From Inia geoffrensis (Eukaryota; Chordata; Mammalia; Artiodactyla; Iniidae), in assembly GCA_036417435.1 (NCBI GenBank), contig CM070900.1, positions 168,754,815-168,818,814 on the forward strand: a stretch of 64,000 nucleotides of DNA. The letters run 5' to 3'. The notes beneath the pieces are model-generated. The model was not told where the DNA came from. It saw nothing but the letters and a program-made list of their open reading frames with translations, and did no database searches. The position numbers and the translations under genes were made by a program. Shown here one piece after another: positions 1 through 11,229 of this stretch; position 1 is the stretch's first letter, and every line of letters begins with the position of its first letter.

Positions 1-943
1 ATATTTTATACTCACCCCAAGCTGTGGCTTCCGTTTGAAAGCGTGACCAGTAACCCACACTGCTCATTGTTTAACACAGGCCATTTCTGATTTCTCTCAA
101 CCAGACAGCTTAATGTAAAACAAGGAGCAAATTATTACAGGATCATTCTTAGGATAGGTTGCCTCTTCACCTTAGTGGAGAGTGAGCGAGTGAGTGTGTG
201 TGAGTGTGTGTATAGTTGTCTTCAGAATTCTACTTAGGAGTAGTCCAATATATATTTAGTGGTTAGCATTAAGGTATAGAATTATGTGTGTGTTTATTGC
301 TTTCTTGCTTATTTGTTTTTTAAACTCGTTTATTACTATTTATTTAAAGTAAGGCTATGTCCAGTTAATCACCTGATGGATGTCAGTCCCTACTGGTAAA
401 CTATTATCGCTAGTTTAAATGTAAGTATCTTCAACTAATGCTACCAAACAAATACTTTGTTAGGAACCATTTTGTTCATATTAACATGCTAGATCATGGG
501 AATACAAAGATGCATAAAAACACCATGCTTATTTGAAAAAAAATCTAAATTGCCCTTTAAACAACACTGAAGGCACAGGTGTGCTGAGCGATCAGGAGAA
601 ATCAAGGCAATTATACTTATTTTGGTCATCACTTTACATTTTTAAATTAAAATAATTTATTTCAAAATTTAAAGGGCCACCATTTAAAACTTCACTCCCA
701 TAAAGATGTCTCTATTTAATATTTTCTTAAAATATATATCTTTTTTAGTTATATGTCACTACATAGTAAACATCCCCAAAACTGGATGGCGTACAACAGG
801 AATCATTTTAATGTGTTCACAAACTCTGACAGGAATTCAAAACGGACATAAGGAGATGGCTTTCCTGGGTTCCATGATATCTGGGACTTCAAGTGGGAAG
901 AGAGAAAGATGTAGAGGGCAGGAGGTAGTGGAGTTGGTGAATC
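1..943. other. unannotated AT-rich unique DNA
   Basis: I see no gene and no repeat family I can name here. A short impure GTGAG/TG run lies near 183-212. The open frames that cross its right end run into the SINE at 956 and are not genes. Confidence 0.6.
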
Positions 944-955
944 CATGTCCATCTT

Positions 956-1118
956 TTCTCCCGTTGCGGAGCACAGGCTCCGGACTCGCAGGCTCAGCGG
1001 CCATGGCTCACGGGCCCAGCCACTCTGCGGCATGTGGGATCTTCCTGGACCGGGGCACGAACCCGCGTCCCCTGCATCGGCAGGCGGACTCTCAACCACT
1101 GCACCACCAGGGAAGCCC
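956..1118 (-). mobile_element. CHR-2-type tRNA-derived SINE, 3'-truncated
   Basis: The minus strand carries the cetacean SINE head (its complement ends in GGGAAGCCC at 1118), the tRNA-like body and the CCGGAGCC motif. It stops at the CTCCCGTTGCGG segment: the usual last ~35 bp (GAGGCCC...GTACCGC) and the A-tail are missing. Even so it is bounded by a perfect 12-bp duplication, CATGTCCATCTT, at 944-955 and 1119-1130. This suggests the element inserted already short, perhaps from internal priming or a truncated transcript, rather than losing its tail later. Confidence 0.92.
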
Positions 1119-1130
1119 CATGTCCATCTT

Positions 1131-2433
1131 GACTTCTCCCACTCATTTGTCAGGTTTCGGGGTTTGGCACATCTGTGTTTATGTTCCACTGAAGTACATA
1201 AATGTGACCTAGCCAGGATGTTTGGGCCATAACATGATGACTGTATTCCATGAGGGAATGAAGTAAAGACATCCCTAAGGGGGAGCATTCCATGAGACTG
1301 GGTCAGAAGCTGCTTGGGCTTCCATGGCATAGCCTCAGAAGGCACATAGCATCACTTATGCCATATTTTATTAATGGGGCACTCATAAGCCATTCACTCT
1401 CAGTGGGATACATATTAAATAATTTGGTATTGGATTTAAAACCACTCAGTGACTAAATTTGACAATGCCTTTGCATATAGAAGCATATTTCACTTCATTT
1501 TATTTATTAAGGTGTGCTGTCATTTGAATGATATATATTCATTATAGGCTTCAAGGTAGGTAATATATTGCCAGTGAATAAAATAAAAGAGAAAAATGTA
1601 TTAACCAAACCATCAAAATAAAACAATTTTTAGAGTGTGTAGAAAAAATTGTAATGATTTAAAACATGTTTAACTTTGACTGACACCTATGATTTCTGTT
1701 ACAATTCTATGTTAATAGATTAACTCATTGAATTCTTAAAGTACATTTTAGAAAAATGAAGGCTGCAATTTTCAGTATGTCATTAATGGTATAACTAGAT
1801 AAATTCTCAACCTCCTTGTCAGAATCTGATATAGTATTTCCCAACATGTGTCTCTTTCTTGTGGGGATGAGTAACAATAAATGTATTCCGTTATCAGCTC
1901 CTTTTAAAATCATATATTCTTACCTTCTTAATCTGCTATCCCTGCTCACTGTGGCAAATCACTGGGTGTATTAGAAGAGTAAAAATTAATTTAGAAAATA
2001 TTTAGGCTGAAAATGACAGAAGAATATGACCACCCTGGAGGAAAACAATAAGCTTTGTTTTTCTGTTTCACATTATAGCAGGTGCGGAGGTATGAGGGTT
2101 ACTGATATCAGTTCAGAATCAACAAAGTCAGGACACTGTGGCCATGTCTCTGATTTTCTCAGTTTCCCGCTGAGTTCAAAACATGATTACATGACTGCAA
2201 GTGTCCTGCTTTCCTAGGAGAGTTAAAGGCAGGATGCAGGAGCCAATGAAGGTGAACCTTTGTCTTACATTCCTTTATTATCAGAAGAGTCTAATCTTTC
2301 TTAAAGCCAGTTTTTATGTGCTCTGTATTGACTAGAAGAGGGTCACACTATCACCCCTATGTGCAAAGGTCAGGCCAAGGGATATTTGGCTTTTCTGGCC
2401 TCTGTAATGGAAGATACGTAAGGCACAATGGTG
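1131..2433. other. unannotated AT-rich DNA
   Basis: No coding signal and no nameable repeat. Open frames are under 65 codons with no homology I recognise. Confidence 0.55.
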
Positions 2434-2916
2434 TGTTATAATCGTAGTGGGCAGGATAATGTTCTCCCCCCACCAAGTTGCCAATGTCCTAATCCCCAGA
2501 ACCTATGAACATGGCAAAAAGGCACTACAGATGTGATAAGGATTTTCTGATGGAAGATTATCCTGCAGTAGCTGAGTAGTCACATCGCTCCTTATAAGTG
2601 AAAGAGTCAGGAAAGAAAATTAATGTCAGAGGAATGTGACATGAGATGGACTCAACTGACCGTTGCTGGTTTTGAAGATGGAGGGAAGGGCCAGATGCCA
2701 AGGAATGCAGGTGGCCTGTGTCAGTGGAAAAGGCAAGGGAATGGATTCTCCCCTAGAGCCCCCAGAAAGAAAGCAGTGCTGCCTACACCTTGACTTTAGC
2801 CCAGTGAAACTCAGTTTGGACTTCTGACCTCCAGCACTGTAAAATAATCAGTTTGGGTTGTTTTAAGCCACTACATTTACAGTAATTTTTTACATCATCA
2901 ATAGAAAATTAATGCA
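2434..2916 (+). mobile_element. MLT1-like MaLR solo LTR
   Basis: The segment starts TGTTATA and follows the order of old mammalian MaLR LTRs: GGGCAGGATAATG, CCTAATCCCCAGAACCT, a central GATGGAGGGAAGGGCC, then CCAGCACTGTAAAATAATCA and the terminal region near 2900. It has no internal sequence, so it is a solo LTR or fragment. It belongs to the same subfamily as the inverted copy at 43955-44530. The family is recalled by pattern and not checked against a library. Confidence 0.7.
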
Positions 2917-3030
2917 ATAATCTTATACTAAAGAGAATAGATTGACCCTCTGTTTCACAATCCTATTTTACCGTATGACATATCTTATACCTAAATTTAT
3001 TAAACTCTTTTAGTAAGACCTTTTCTCTAG

Positions 3031-3233
3031 GGCTTCCCTGGTGGCGCAGTGGTTGAGAGTCTGCCTGCCAATGCAGGGGATGTGAGTTCGTGCGCCGGTC
3101 CGGGAAGATCCCACATGCCACGGAGCAGTTGGGCCCGTGAGCCATGGCCGCTGAGCTTGTGCGTCTGGAGCCTGTGCTCCGCAACAGGAGGGGCCACAAC
3201 AGTTAGAAGCCCACGTACCGCAAAAAAAAAAAA
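3031..3233 (+). mobile_element. CHR-2-type tRNA-derived SINE
   Basis: Complete copy: GGCTTCCCTGGTGGCGCAG head, tRNA-like body with A- and B-box-like segments, then the GTACCGC end and an A-tail. A 16-bp TSD, AAGACCTTTTCTCTAG, is perfect at 3015-3030 and 3234-3249. Moderate divergence from the other copies (for example GTGCGCCGG in the B-box region) suggests it is not among the youngest. Confidence 0.96.
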
Positions 3234-3462
3234 AAGACCTTTTCTCTAGAATATATATTTTCATAAAGTTGGTGATGATAGTTACAAATTGGTAATAAAA
3301 TACCACCAATGCATAAATATCACTTTGCTTCACAGTTTCAAATTTTCTCACAAAATAATAATATACCAAGAGAGCTGTAGTTTTTAATTTTTAAAATTTT
3401 TTTTCATTATTTCTTCTTAAATATTGTATGAGTTTTTTACCATGTGAATGTATTAGTTTGTT

Positions 3463-3640
3463 TTATTTTACTGAGGTGCAGTTGATTTACAATATTATAT
3501 ACATTTCAGGTATACAACTATCAGGTTAAACATACTTTTAACTTTAGATATACAGTATCAGGTATATAGTGATTCACAATTTTTAAAGGTTATAATCCAT
3601 TATATGTATTATGAAAAAGTTGTTACTTCAAGTTTTTCTA
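3463..3640 (-). mobile_element. L1 3' UTR fragment, antisense
   Basis: Read on the + strand it follows the familiar antisense L1 tail: a T-rich start, GAGGTGCAGTTGATTTACAA, then the ATTTCAGGTATACA and AGTGATTCAC motifs. It is diverged, and the right boundary is vague. Confidence 0.65.
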
Positions 3641-4515
3641 AAATGAGAAACCATAAATGAATGAATAAGATATAAAAATAAGAATAATTAACCATAAAAT
3701 TCTAGCATAATCATCGTAGCAATGGGCTATCATTAGGTATAAAGGTGATGCTACTGCACCAACACCCTTTATTACATATTTTGAATGATTTTTAATAATG
3801 GCATGTAGTAGGGTTTGAACAGAATGCTACATAGTCACTTATTCATCTCTCATCTTTATAATTAATAAGAAATAGGCAAAGAAATCAGTTCAAAATATCA
3901 GTTTTATTATGACAAAATCGGATTCCAGGGAGTGACCATGATGATCCTCTTTGAATTCCCTCAATATATATATATATTTTTTAGCTTTTCAATTTATCTT
4001 AAACAATAAAATTACACTTCCAAAAGTCAACAGTTATTGCGATGGCAAATTTTTACAACATTTTACTATATTATCACAGTCAGTAATTTGCAAAACCAAA
4101 CAAAAAAATAGGACTCTCCAAAATTTCAATATGGCTTTTATACTAACACTAAAACACTGTATTTGTGGCTAAAGCACTACAACTAAACAGAATAGAGAGA
4201 CTATGTCATGTTATTATAAAAACTATTTCAACATGAAAGAATAAAACACCATGAAGGATACATGCTTGTTTGGTGCTAGTGACATAACAGTCTGCAGTCT
4301 TAAAGATAAAATAAAATGCATAATTTGAACCAGATGTTGAAATGGTTCAGGGTTAGTATCTAAGGGCAAGTACTTCAGAAAATACATAGAAAAGTAACAA
4401 TGCATTTGCTACAGGGAGTACTCTGTGCAAGGGTCTTTACATTGCACTTCACTTGATGGCTCAAAATGAAAATGTGGTCTTCTCCCCATCATGTATTTTT
4501 TTTAAATCTCACAGG
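3641..4515. other. unannotated AT-rich DNA
   Basis: Nothing recognisable apart from a short TA run near 3964-3979. Confidence 0.55.
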
Positions 4516-4665
4516 AGAAACAATTCAGCATAGTTCTATAGTCAGATTTCTGGCATTATCATTACTGGCTATGGGATCTTGGGAAACATAAACTCTCAGA
4601 ACCTCAGAGTACCCATGTGTAAAATGAGAATGAAAATAGTTAAATTTATTGCATAGGGTTATTGT
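4516..4665 (+). mobile_element. MIR SINE fragment
   Basis: It has the MIR core order: a GGCTATGGGATCTTGGGAAA segment matching the gTGTGACCTTGGGCAAg core, then a CTCAGAACCTCAG segment, GTAAAATGAGAATGAAAATA and CATAGGGTTATTGT. It is old and diverged and lacks the tRNA head. Confidence 0.75.
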
Positions 4666-5770
4666 CTTTTACTTATTTTTTTTATTGGAGTAAAATTGCT
4701 TTACAAGTTGTGTTAGTTTCTTCTGTACAGTGAAGTGAATCAGCTATACGTATACCTATATCCCCTCCCTCTTGGACCTTGCTCCCACCGCCCTCCAATC
4801 CCACCCATCTAGGTCATCACAGAGCACTGAGCTAAGCTCCCTGTGCTATACAGCAGGTTCCCACTAGCTATCTATTTTACACATGATAGTGTATTTATGT
4901 CAAACACACTCTCCCAATTAGTCCCACTCTCCTCTTACCCGCTGTGTCCACATGTCTGTTCTCTACGTCTACGTCCCTATTCCTGCCCTACAAATAAGTT
5001 CATCTGTACCATTTTTCTAGATTCCACATATATGCGTTAATATACGATATTTGTTTTTCTATTTCTGGCTTACTTCACTCTGTATGACAGACTCTAGGTC
5101 CATCCACATCTCTACAAATGACCCAATTTTTTTCCTTTCTATGGCTGAGTAACATTGCATTGTATATATGTACCACGTCTTCTTTATCCATTCATCTAGC
5201 ATTGGACATTTAGGTTGTTTCCATGTCCTGGCTATTGTAAATAAACATTGGGACACATGTGTCCTCGTGAATTATGGTTTTCTCAGGGTATATGCCCAGT
5301 AGTGGGATTGCTGGGTCGTATGGTAGTTCTATTTTTAGCTTTATAAGGAACCTCCATACTGTTCTCCATAGAGGCTGTATCAATTTACATTCTCACCTAC
5401 AGTGCAAGAGGGTTCCCTTTTCTCCAAACCCTCTCCAGCATTTATTGTTTCTAGATTTTTTGATGATGGCTATTCTGACCAGTGTGAGGTGATACCTCAT
5501 TGTAGTTTTGATTTGCATTTCTCTAATAATGAGTGATGTTAAGCATCTTTTCATGTGCCTCTTTGCCATCTGTATGTCTTCTTTGGTGAAATGTCTTTAG
5601 GTCTTCCCCCCATTTTTTAATTGGGTTGTTTGTTTTTCTGATATTGAGCTCCATGAGCTGTTTTTATGTTTTGGAGATTAATCCTTTGTCCATTGCTTCA
5701 TTTGCAAACATTTTCTCCCATTCTGAGGGTTGTCTTTTCATCTTGCTTATAGTTTGCTGTGCAAAATGTG
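4666..5770 (-). mobile_element. 5'-truncated L1, antisense (3' UTR and ORF2 C-terminus)
   Basis: The left end is the L1 3' UTR in antisense (TTATTGGAGTAAAATTGC). It passes into the ORF2 C-terminal region, where a minus-strand frame at 5059-5256 keeps recognisable L1 residues (KKTWYIYTMQCYSAIERKK). The element stops near 5770 at GCTGTGCAAAATGTGC, so it is about 1.1 kb of a 6-kb element. Frames on the other strand here are shadows. Divergence is moderate. Confidence 0.9.
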
Positions 5771-8345
5771 CTCCCTCAATATTAAACTTGCTTACTTAGT
5801 CACAGAAAGAGATAGAAATCATGGACCTCCTCAGTCTAGTAAAGTGACCAAGTGGTGGTGGTTTGCAATCCAGAAGCCTCCACCTTGTGAACAAATACTA
5901 GAGATGGAGCAAGAGAATCTCAGCCAGGGATGCTTGGTTCCTTCTCCCCAATGCAGAAATGATTAAGGCTCACAAAGAGGTTGGAATTTAGCGGTTTACA
6001 GAAATAGGAATAACTATCATATTCTAGGATTGAGACAATGATTTGAATACACTATCATCCTAAAGTTTAGAAACATCATAATTTCTATAGTTGAAGTAAA
6101 AGGATTATACATTGAATGGTTACCTCTTATTGAGGGTTAAATCATATCATAAAAGCTGTACTAGATGAAAGCAATTAGGGAAAAAAAAAAGGAAAAAGTT
6201 ATGAGGGACTAAGGAACATCTTTACTGGAATAAAGGCCAAAAGCAAATCTGAAAATAAATTAAGCATTTTTTGTGGCATTAAATGGTCGTGCTTGCCCAG
6301 GTGAATACAAGAGAGGAATGCTATTTAAAGAACCTTGCAATATAAGCAGACTCTGCCTTTTATTACTTCACATTTCAAAAGTTTTATTTTGCTATTTTGT
6401 TTATTAGAATCTTCCAGTTTTTCATCTGTATCCTTGTATGTATCACAAATGTCTGAGGGAAGGAAAGCACCAGTACGTTTGAATTTCATCTTATAAAGAC
6501 ACATTAAGACATAATTTCTAGGGTTGCATTAGATGCATTGGGCATTTGTCAATGCTGAAAAAGCCTATGAATGGTAATATTACCCTTTTCATATTCTGCT
6601 CATATGTACTGTGGTCAAATCGTCATGATTAAAAAAAGTGCATGCAAAAATAATATGGAGAAGGGATCATGGCTACAGTAGGGGATGTTTATTACAGTTT
6701 TTTTTTTCCCCCACTATGTTCTCTACCCTGTTTTCTCCCTTACTTGATCATTTAAAAACAAACAAAAACTTTAAAAGTATATAACAGACAATTTTGGAGT
6801 TCACTGAGACTTAATAAAGTTACTGACAGACTTTAGTCTGAGACAATTTGAGAAGAAATACACTCAAAGCTACAGTACGTAAGAAAAGCACACTTAAAGT
6901 CCTTCAAAATATTTTACTAAATTTAACTCCAAATCAGTACGTACTAACGAAATGTCTAAATAGGCATTCAGAATCATTCTGGACTTTCTTCATACAGATC
7001 TGCAATTTTATGCTAACTGCCAGCTATTAAATTTCATTTCATTTTTCTACTCAGAATTCTAAAATTAATAAAATCGTAAGTGAAACATTTATACAGTGTT
7101 AAATCCAAACTTTGATCATACAATTTAGGATAATTAAATTTTTCCTTGAAAAGATAAATTAAAAATCATTGATACCTTGAAGTTGTTTGATCACCCCAGA
7201 TATTAAAACAAATATATACTAACTTTTGTAGTGTTTTAGGCAAAGTGATAAAAGAAAAATAAATGGGCCTGCAAATTTTACTGCCTTCACTTTACTGCCT
7301 GCAAATACAACATGGAAAATTACACATAAAGTATACATACCACTTGTTTCTATATTGAAATTGTATCTTATTTTCATAGGCAGTAGAATTATTTTACTTC
7401 AAAATAGAAGATACAGAGGCACACACACATGCACACATACATAAACATATGTATTTATATAATGTGAACAGTTAGAGGATATTATGGCATAATGACATCT
7501 AGTTTCATCCGTCATTTTGTAAACATGATGCAAAATATGTTGAGATAGAATGAAGCTACGTTATTTATCTGGGATTTTTTTCCCTTGCAGATACAAACAC
7601 ACAATAAAAACAGCACTGCTCAGTTAGCATAAAATCACATCGAATTTTTTTGTTTGTTTTGCTTGAGGGGGCAAAACAACGGAGAGTTGTTTTCTTCTTC
7701 CCGCTATATTTCTATCAAACACATTTTTACTGCAAACTATGTTTGAATTTTAGGCAAGTTATACTCATTCTTGTAAGTCAGAAATAATTTTCAATGGCAG
7801 CTCTCTGTGCTCCCTTAAGGAAATATATTAGCCACCACATGGTGGTTTAAGTGCACAATTAGTCATTTTCTCACCCTTTCGATGTTATACTTCCAGGTGG
7901 GTGGTCTTTAAACATGCAAGTAGTCATTTCAAGGACACTGAATGCACCCTAGTTTGGCTCTTCTACTGGAGTCAGAGATTCATTATTTTCAGTTGTGTGT
8001 GGCTTTAGATGAGATGGTTTGAAATCAGTCTGAAAGTTTTAATTCTTCAGTGAATCACTCCACAGAATGACAAAGTCTGATAAATGATAACCTACTTGGA
8101 AGAAAGGATGCTGCTAAATTAAACATTCCAATCACTCAGTAGAAGCAGCAGGACAGTAACAGAGATTTTCTTTTTCTTAATTCTATCAGATTAGATAATG
8201 GAAAAAAATTAAAAGACATAAATTTACTTTAATATAAAAATAAAGCCTGGCTACTTTTTAATAGCAAGTGATGCACTTTATCTGATTACTCCTGCAGTAT
8301 AGTAAGGTTACTGGGGAAATACTGCATTATTGTAATAAGCCACAA
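5771..8345. other. unannotated AT-rich DNA
   Basis: About 2.6 kb with no gene and no repeat I can name. The frame at 5730-5966 straddles the L1 end and is not a gene. Short A runs (6180-6190) and a short CA-rich patch near 7420-7440 are the only simple sequences. Confidence 0.5.
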
Positions 8346-8690
8346 TACTGATTAATTATAGTGGGTAGACCTAAACCAAATAGATTGCCAATTATTTCTC
8401 CAGCAAAGATGGCCTTATTTGGGATCAGCAGAGAAATTGCAGTTTGGGGTCTGCAATCATGGAGAGCTACGTGCAAGTCCTTGAAGGCCAGGGATGAAGA
8501 ATGCTTTTATAGAGGGGAAAAGGAAGTTGAGAGGACTATAGTAAACAAACAATCCATGGCTTTTCATTGGCTGAATTGTTGCCAGGAACAAGAAGGGTCT
8601 TTCTTCTTGCTGTTGGACTCTGTTCTTGCCTCAGGGCATGAGAGCTCCCCCTTCTGGTCTCCCAACTCTGTTTAATTGAGGTTTCTGCTT
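8346..8690 (+). mobile_element. LTR-like old repeat, family unsure
   Basis: The segment is more GC-rich than its surroundings and ends in a style I associate with old mammalian LTR elements (CAAAGATGGCC, GGGGTCTGCA, a GAGAGCTCCCCCTTCTGG block, then GGTTTCTGCTTATTAT). It overlaps a 104-codon frame at 8361-8675 that has no family I recognise. I call it a repeat because of composition and pattern, not because of a proven match. Confidence 0.4.
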
Positions 8691-9745
8691 ATTATTTTTT
8701 TTACAAGTGAAAATAAAAAAAAAAAAAAAAAACAGACTGTATCTATTACATCCAGGGCTATTTTAGTACTTAATTAACACCCACAATTATAAGACAATGA
8801 TTCAAGGACTGGAATTGAAGCCCTCTATGTTAAAGCCTTTCTCAATTCTTAGGTTATTCGTTTCTCAGTCCCAGGTGTCTCCAAATCCAAGTGGCCCATG
8901 GAGGTGCTGACCCAAAGTGAGTAATCAGCATCAATTCAACAAAAGCAAGCTGTCTTTAGGAAAATTCTGCTTAAGAAAAATTGAAATTGTCCCATGTCAT
9001 GTGTGCAATTCTTCTCAGAAGTGATTGACTCCTCTCTTTACACATCTAAGAGTATTTAGTGTTTAAGCTACATATAAACAAGAAAGATATGAAAGAAATG
9101 AATCCAATCTCACTCTCCCTTCTCCTCACAAAACTTTATTAAATCATACCCAACTAAAGGAAAAATTATTTATTATCATTAAGGATGAGAATTAATTACA
9201 GCTACAGGTATCAACAGTAGCACAAGGGAAAGGATTAAGCAATCCATCTCCCCAAAATAACTATATCAATAAGAAGATGGGTCAGAAAATACTTTAAAAG
9301 GGCAAAAAGTGTTAGCTTTTTTTGCTAAGTTGATATTTGTTGACTATAACTGTGGCGTTACTTTTGCCTTCAGCAATGTTCCAGTAATAACTATAAACAT
9401 ATATTTTTTTTTTGCTGATTTACAAATAAATTTATTAGTGTGTGAATATTAATTTAACAGTGCTTACACATATTATTTGGTACTTTGGCATTAATATATT
9501 ACAAAGCAAATCAAGAATATTATAAATATAATTTTCAGCCTAAAATTATACCTTTCAAACTAATTACTATGAAATTAGTAAAAAAAAAAAAAAAGTTTGT
9601 TCTGTTGATTAAATAAATTAGATTTTTTTTGTCATTTGACATGCTGTGTTGCATTGAGCCATAATGTAATACAATTTTTAAAAATATTTAAGTATTGCAA
9701 AAAATCCGGCTGTACTACATATAATTTCTGTTTCTCTTTTCATAT
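8691..9745. other. unannotated AT-rich DNA
   Basis: Starts with a 22-base A run at 8709-8730. No gene or named repeat seen otherwise. Confidence 0.5.
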
Positions 9746-9749
9746 GATT

Positions 9750-9935
9750 ACTCAATAATATGGCTCTTTACTCTCATTGTGCCTTAGTTTATTCATCTAT
9801 AATGTGAGGATATTAATAATAACTGCTTCACAAGATAGGCACATTGAATTTGTAATTTATCTTGCATTAAATTTTTTGCTTTTTACATAGTAAGAATTTA
9901 AGTACTGTTAATATTAGTGTTAGTATCAGCAAAAA
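9750..9935 (+). mobile_element. MIR SINE fragment
   Basis: It matches the second half of MIR: CTCATTGTGCCTTAGTTTAT, ATCTATAATGTGAGGATATT, AATAACTGCTTCACAAGAT, then an ACATAGTAAGAATTTAAGT tail. The region is diverged and the ends are approximate. Confidence 0.65.
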
Positions 9936-10424
9936 TCTGGTTCATCTATTTAGCATTGGACTTACTTGATTTTGCATAGCCATGGAAGATGCTCCTGGGG
10001 CTCAACAGAGTCTTCTCGGTTTCCAATTGGCCATGCAGGATTTTATATACTTGACGATCTTCTCTGACCAAGGCATGTCAGAGACAGGCTCTTTCCAAGC
10101 CATAACACCAAGTGCATTCCATATACATCCACATACAGCATAGTTCTTCATACGTTTTAGCTTTCCAATATTGTTCTAAAAATGCCCAGTTTCTATGAGA
10201 ATTCAAATCTGGGAATATGCATTAAGACCTCTGTTGTGAGCCCTAAATAGAATTCAGGGGGTTAGCTACTTTCTGAAACTTTTGACAGCTTTGCTTTTAA
10301 TATTATTGTTATTTTATTTCTGGCTAACTTACAAAAATTAAATGCAGAAATTACAACTAATGGCTCACTACTTATAGAGTGAACACACCATTGTAAATAC
10401 AGAGTGTATCAAAAATTAGACTAG
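9936..10424. other. unannotated DNA
   Basis: No gene or repeat recognised. Confidence 0.5.
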
Positions 10425-11165
10425 TATTGGGATCTCAGAAACCAACATTCATTCTCCTCCCAAATTTCTACATCTACCTCCACCCCAAAGATAACCAGTG
10501 TGCTGACCTTCAAACGCATACATTAGTTTTCCACTGTTTTAACCATGTACAAGTGAAATTGCACCGTATTCATTGCTTAGCGTCTGCTTTCTTTCACTTT
10601 GTTTTATGTGTGTGAAAGTTATTGGTATTGTTGTGAGTAGTAATAGTGAGTTCATTGTCATTGCTGCTTAGAATTTTGTTTTATGCATATACCATATTTA
10701 TTCTACATTTGATGGAAATGTTATGTTCCAGTTTTGACGATTGTGAATAATTATGCTATGAACAATCATATGTGTATCTGTTTGTGACACATATCTGTAC
10801 ACATATTTTGGGGAATACATCTAAGATGCAATTGCTCGATCATTGGATACGCATATGTTGAACTTTAGCAGGTAATTTAAAATATTTTTCTAAGGTGGTT
10901 CTTGAATTTTCACTTCTAATAACAGTTCATTCTTGCCAAACTGGTATTAAGTCTTTTTTCTTCTCCTTCATTTAAAAAAAAATTTCTACCAGGTTTGTTG
11001 TAATACCTTTTCATAGATTTATTGGCCATCTGGACACCTTTTGAAAGATACTTGTTGGAGTTTTTGCTATTTCTTCTATTATTTATCCAAATTCTTCTTA
11101 GTGATTTGCAGGATATCTTTATATAGTTGAGATAAGACTCTCTTTGTCTGTTTTATCTATTCATG
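10425..11165 (-). mobile_element. old L1 (L1M-type) 3' region, antisense
   Basis: Read on + it follows the antisense L1 tail in order: the TTCTCCTCCCAAATTTCTA region, a short CATATACCATATTTATTCTA, a TTCCAGTTTTGACGATTGTG segment, GGGGAATACATCTAAGATGC, and a last part resembling the ORF2-terminal antisense (GTTTTATCTATTCATGTTC). It is highly diverged and has no open frame above 62 codons. Confidence 0.7.
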
Positions 11166-11229
11166 TTCTACTTCTTTGTGACAACAGAAGTTGACTTTAC
11201 TTGCCAATATTTAGTTGAGGATGACTCCA

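Noticed and set aside
706..1345. Open frames of 168 and 180 codons on opposite strands
   Set aside because: Their longest recognisable parts translate the SINE at 956-1118 in several frames. The same peptide pieces recur at every SINE in the window.
3031..3233. Possible tRNA gene at each SINE head (A and B boxes present)
   Set aside because: The heads are tRNA-derived but carry SINE bodies, A-tails and TSDs, and do not keep a full cloverleaf.
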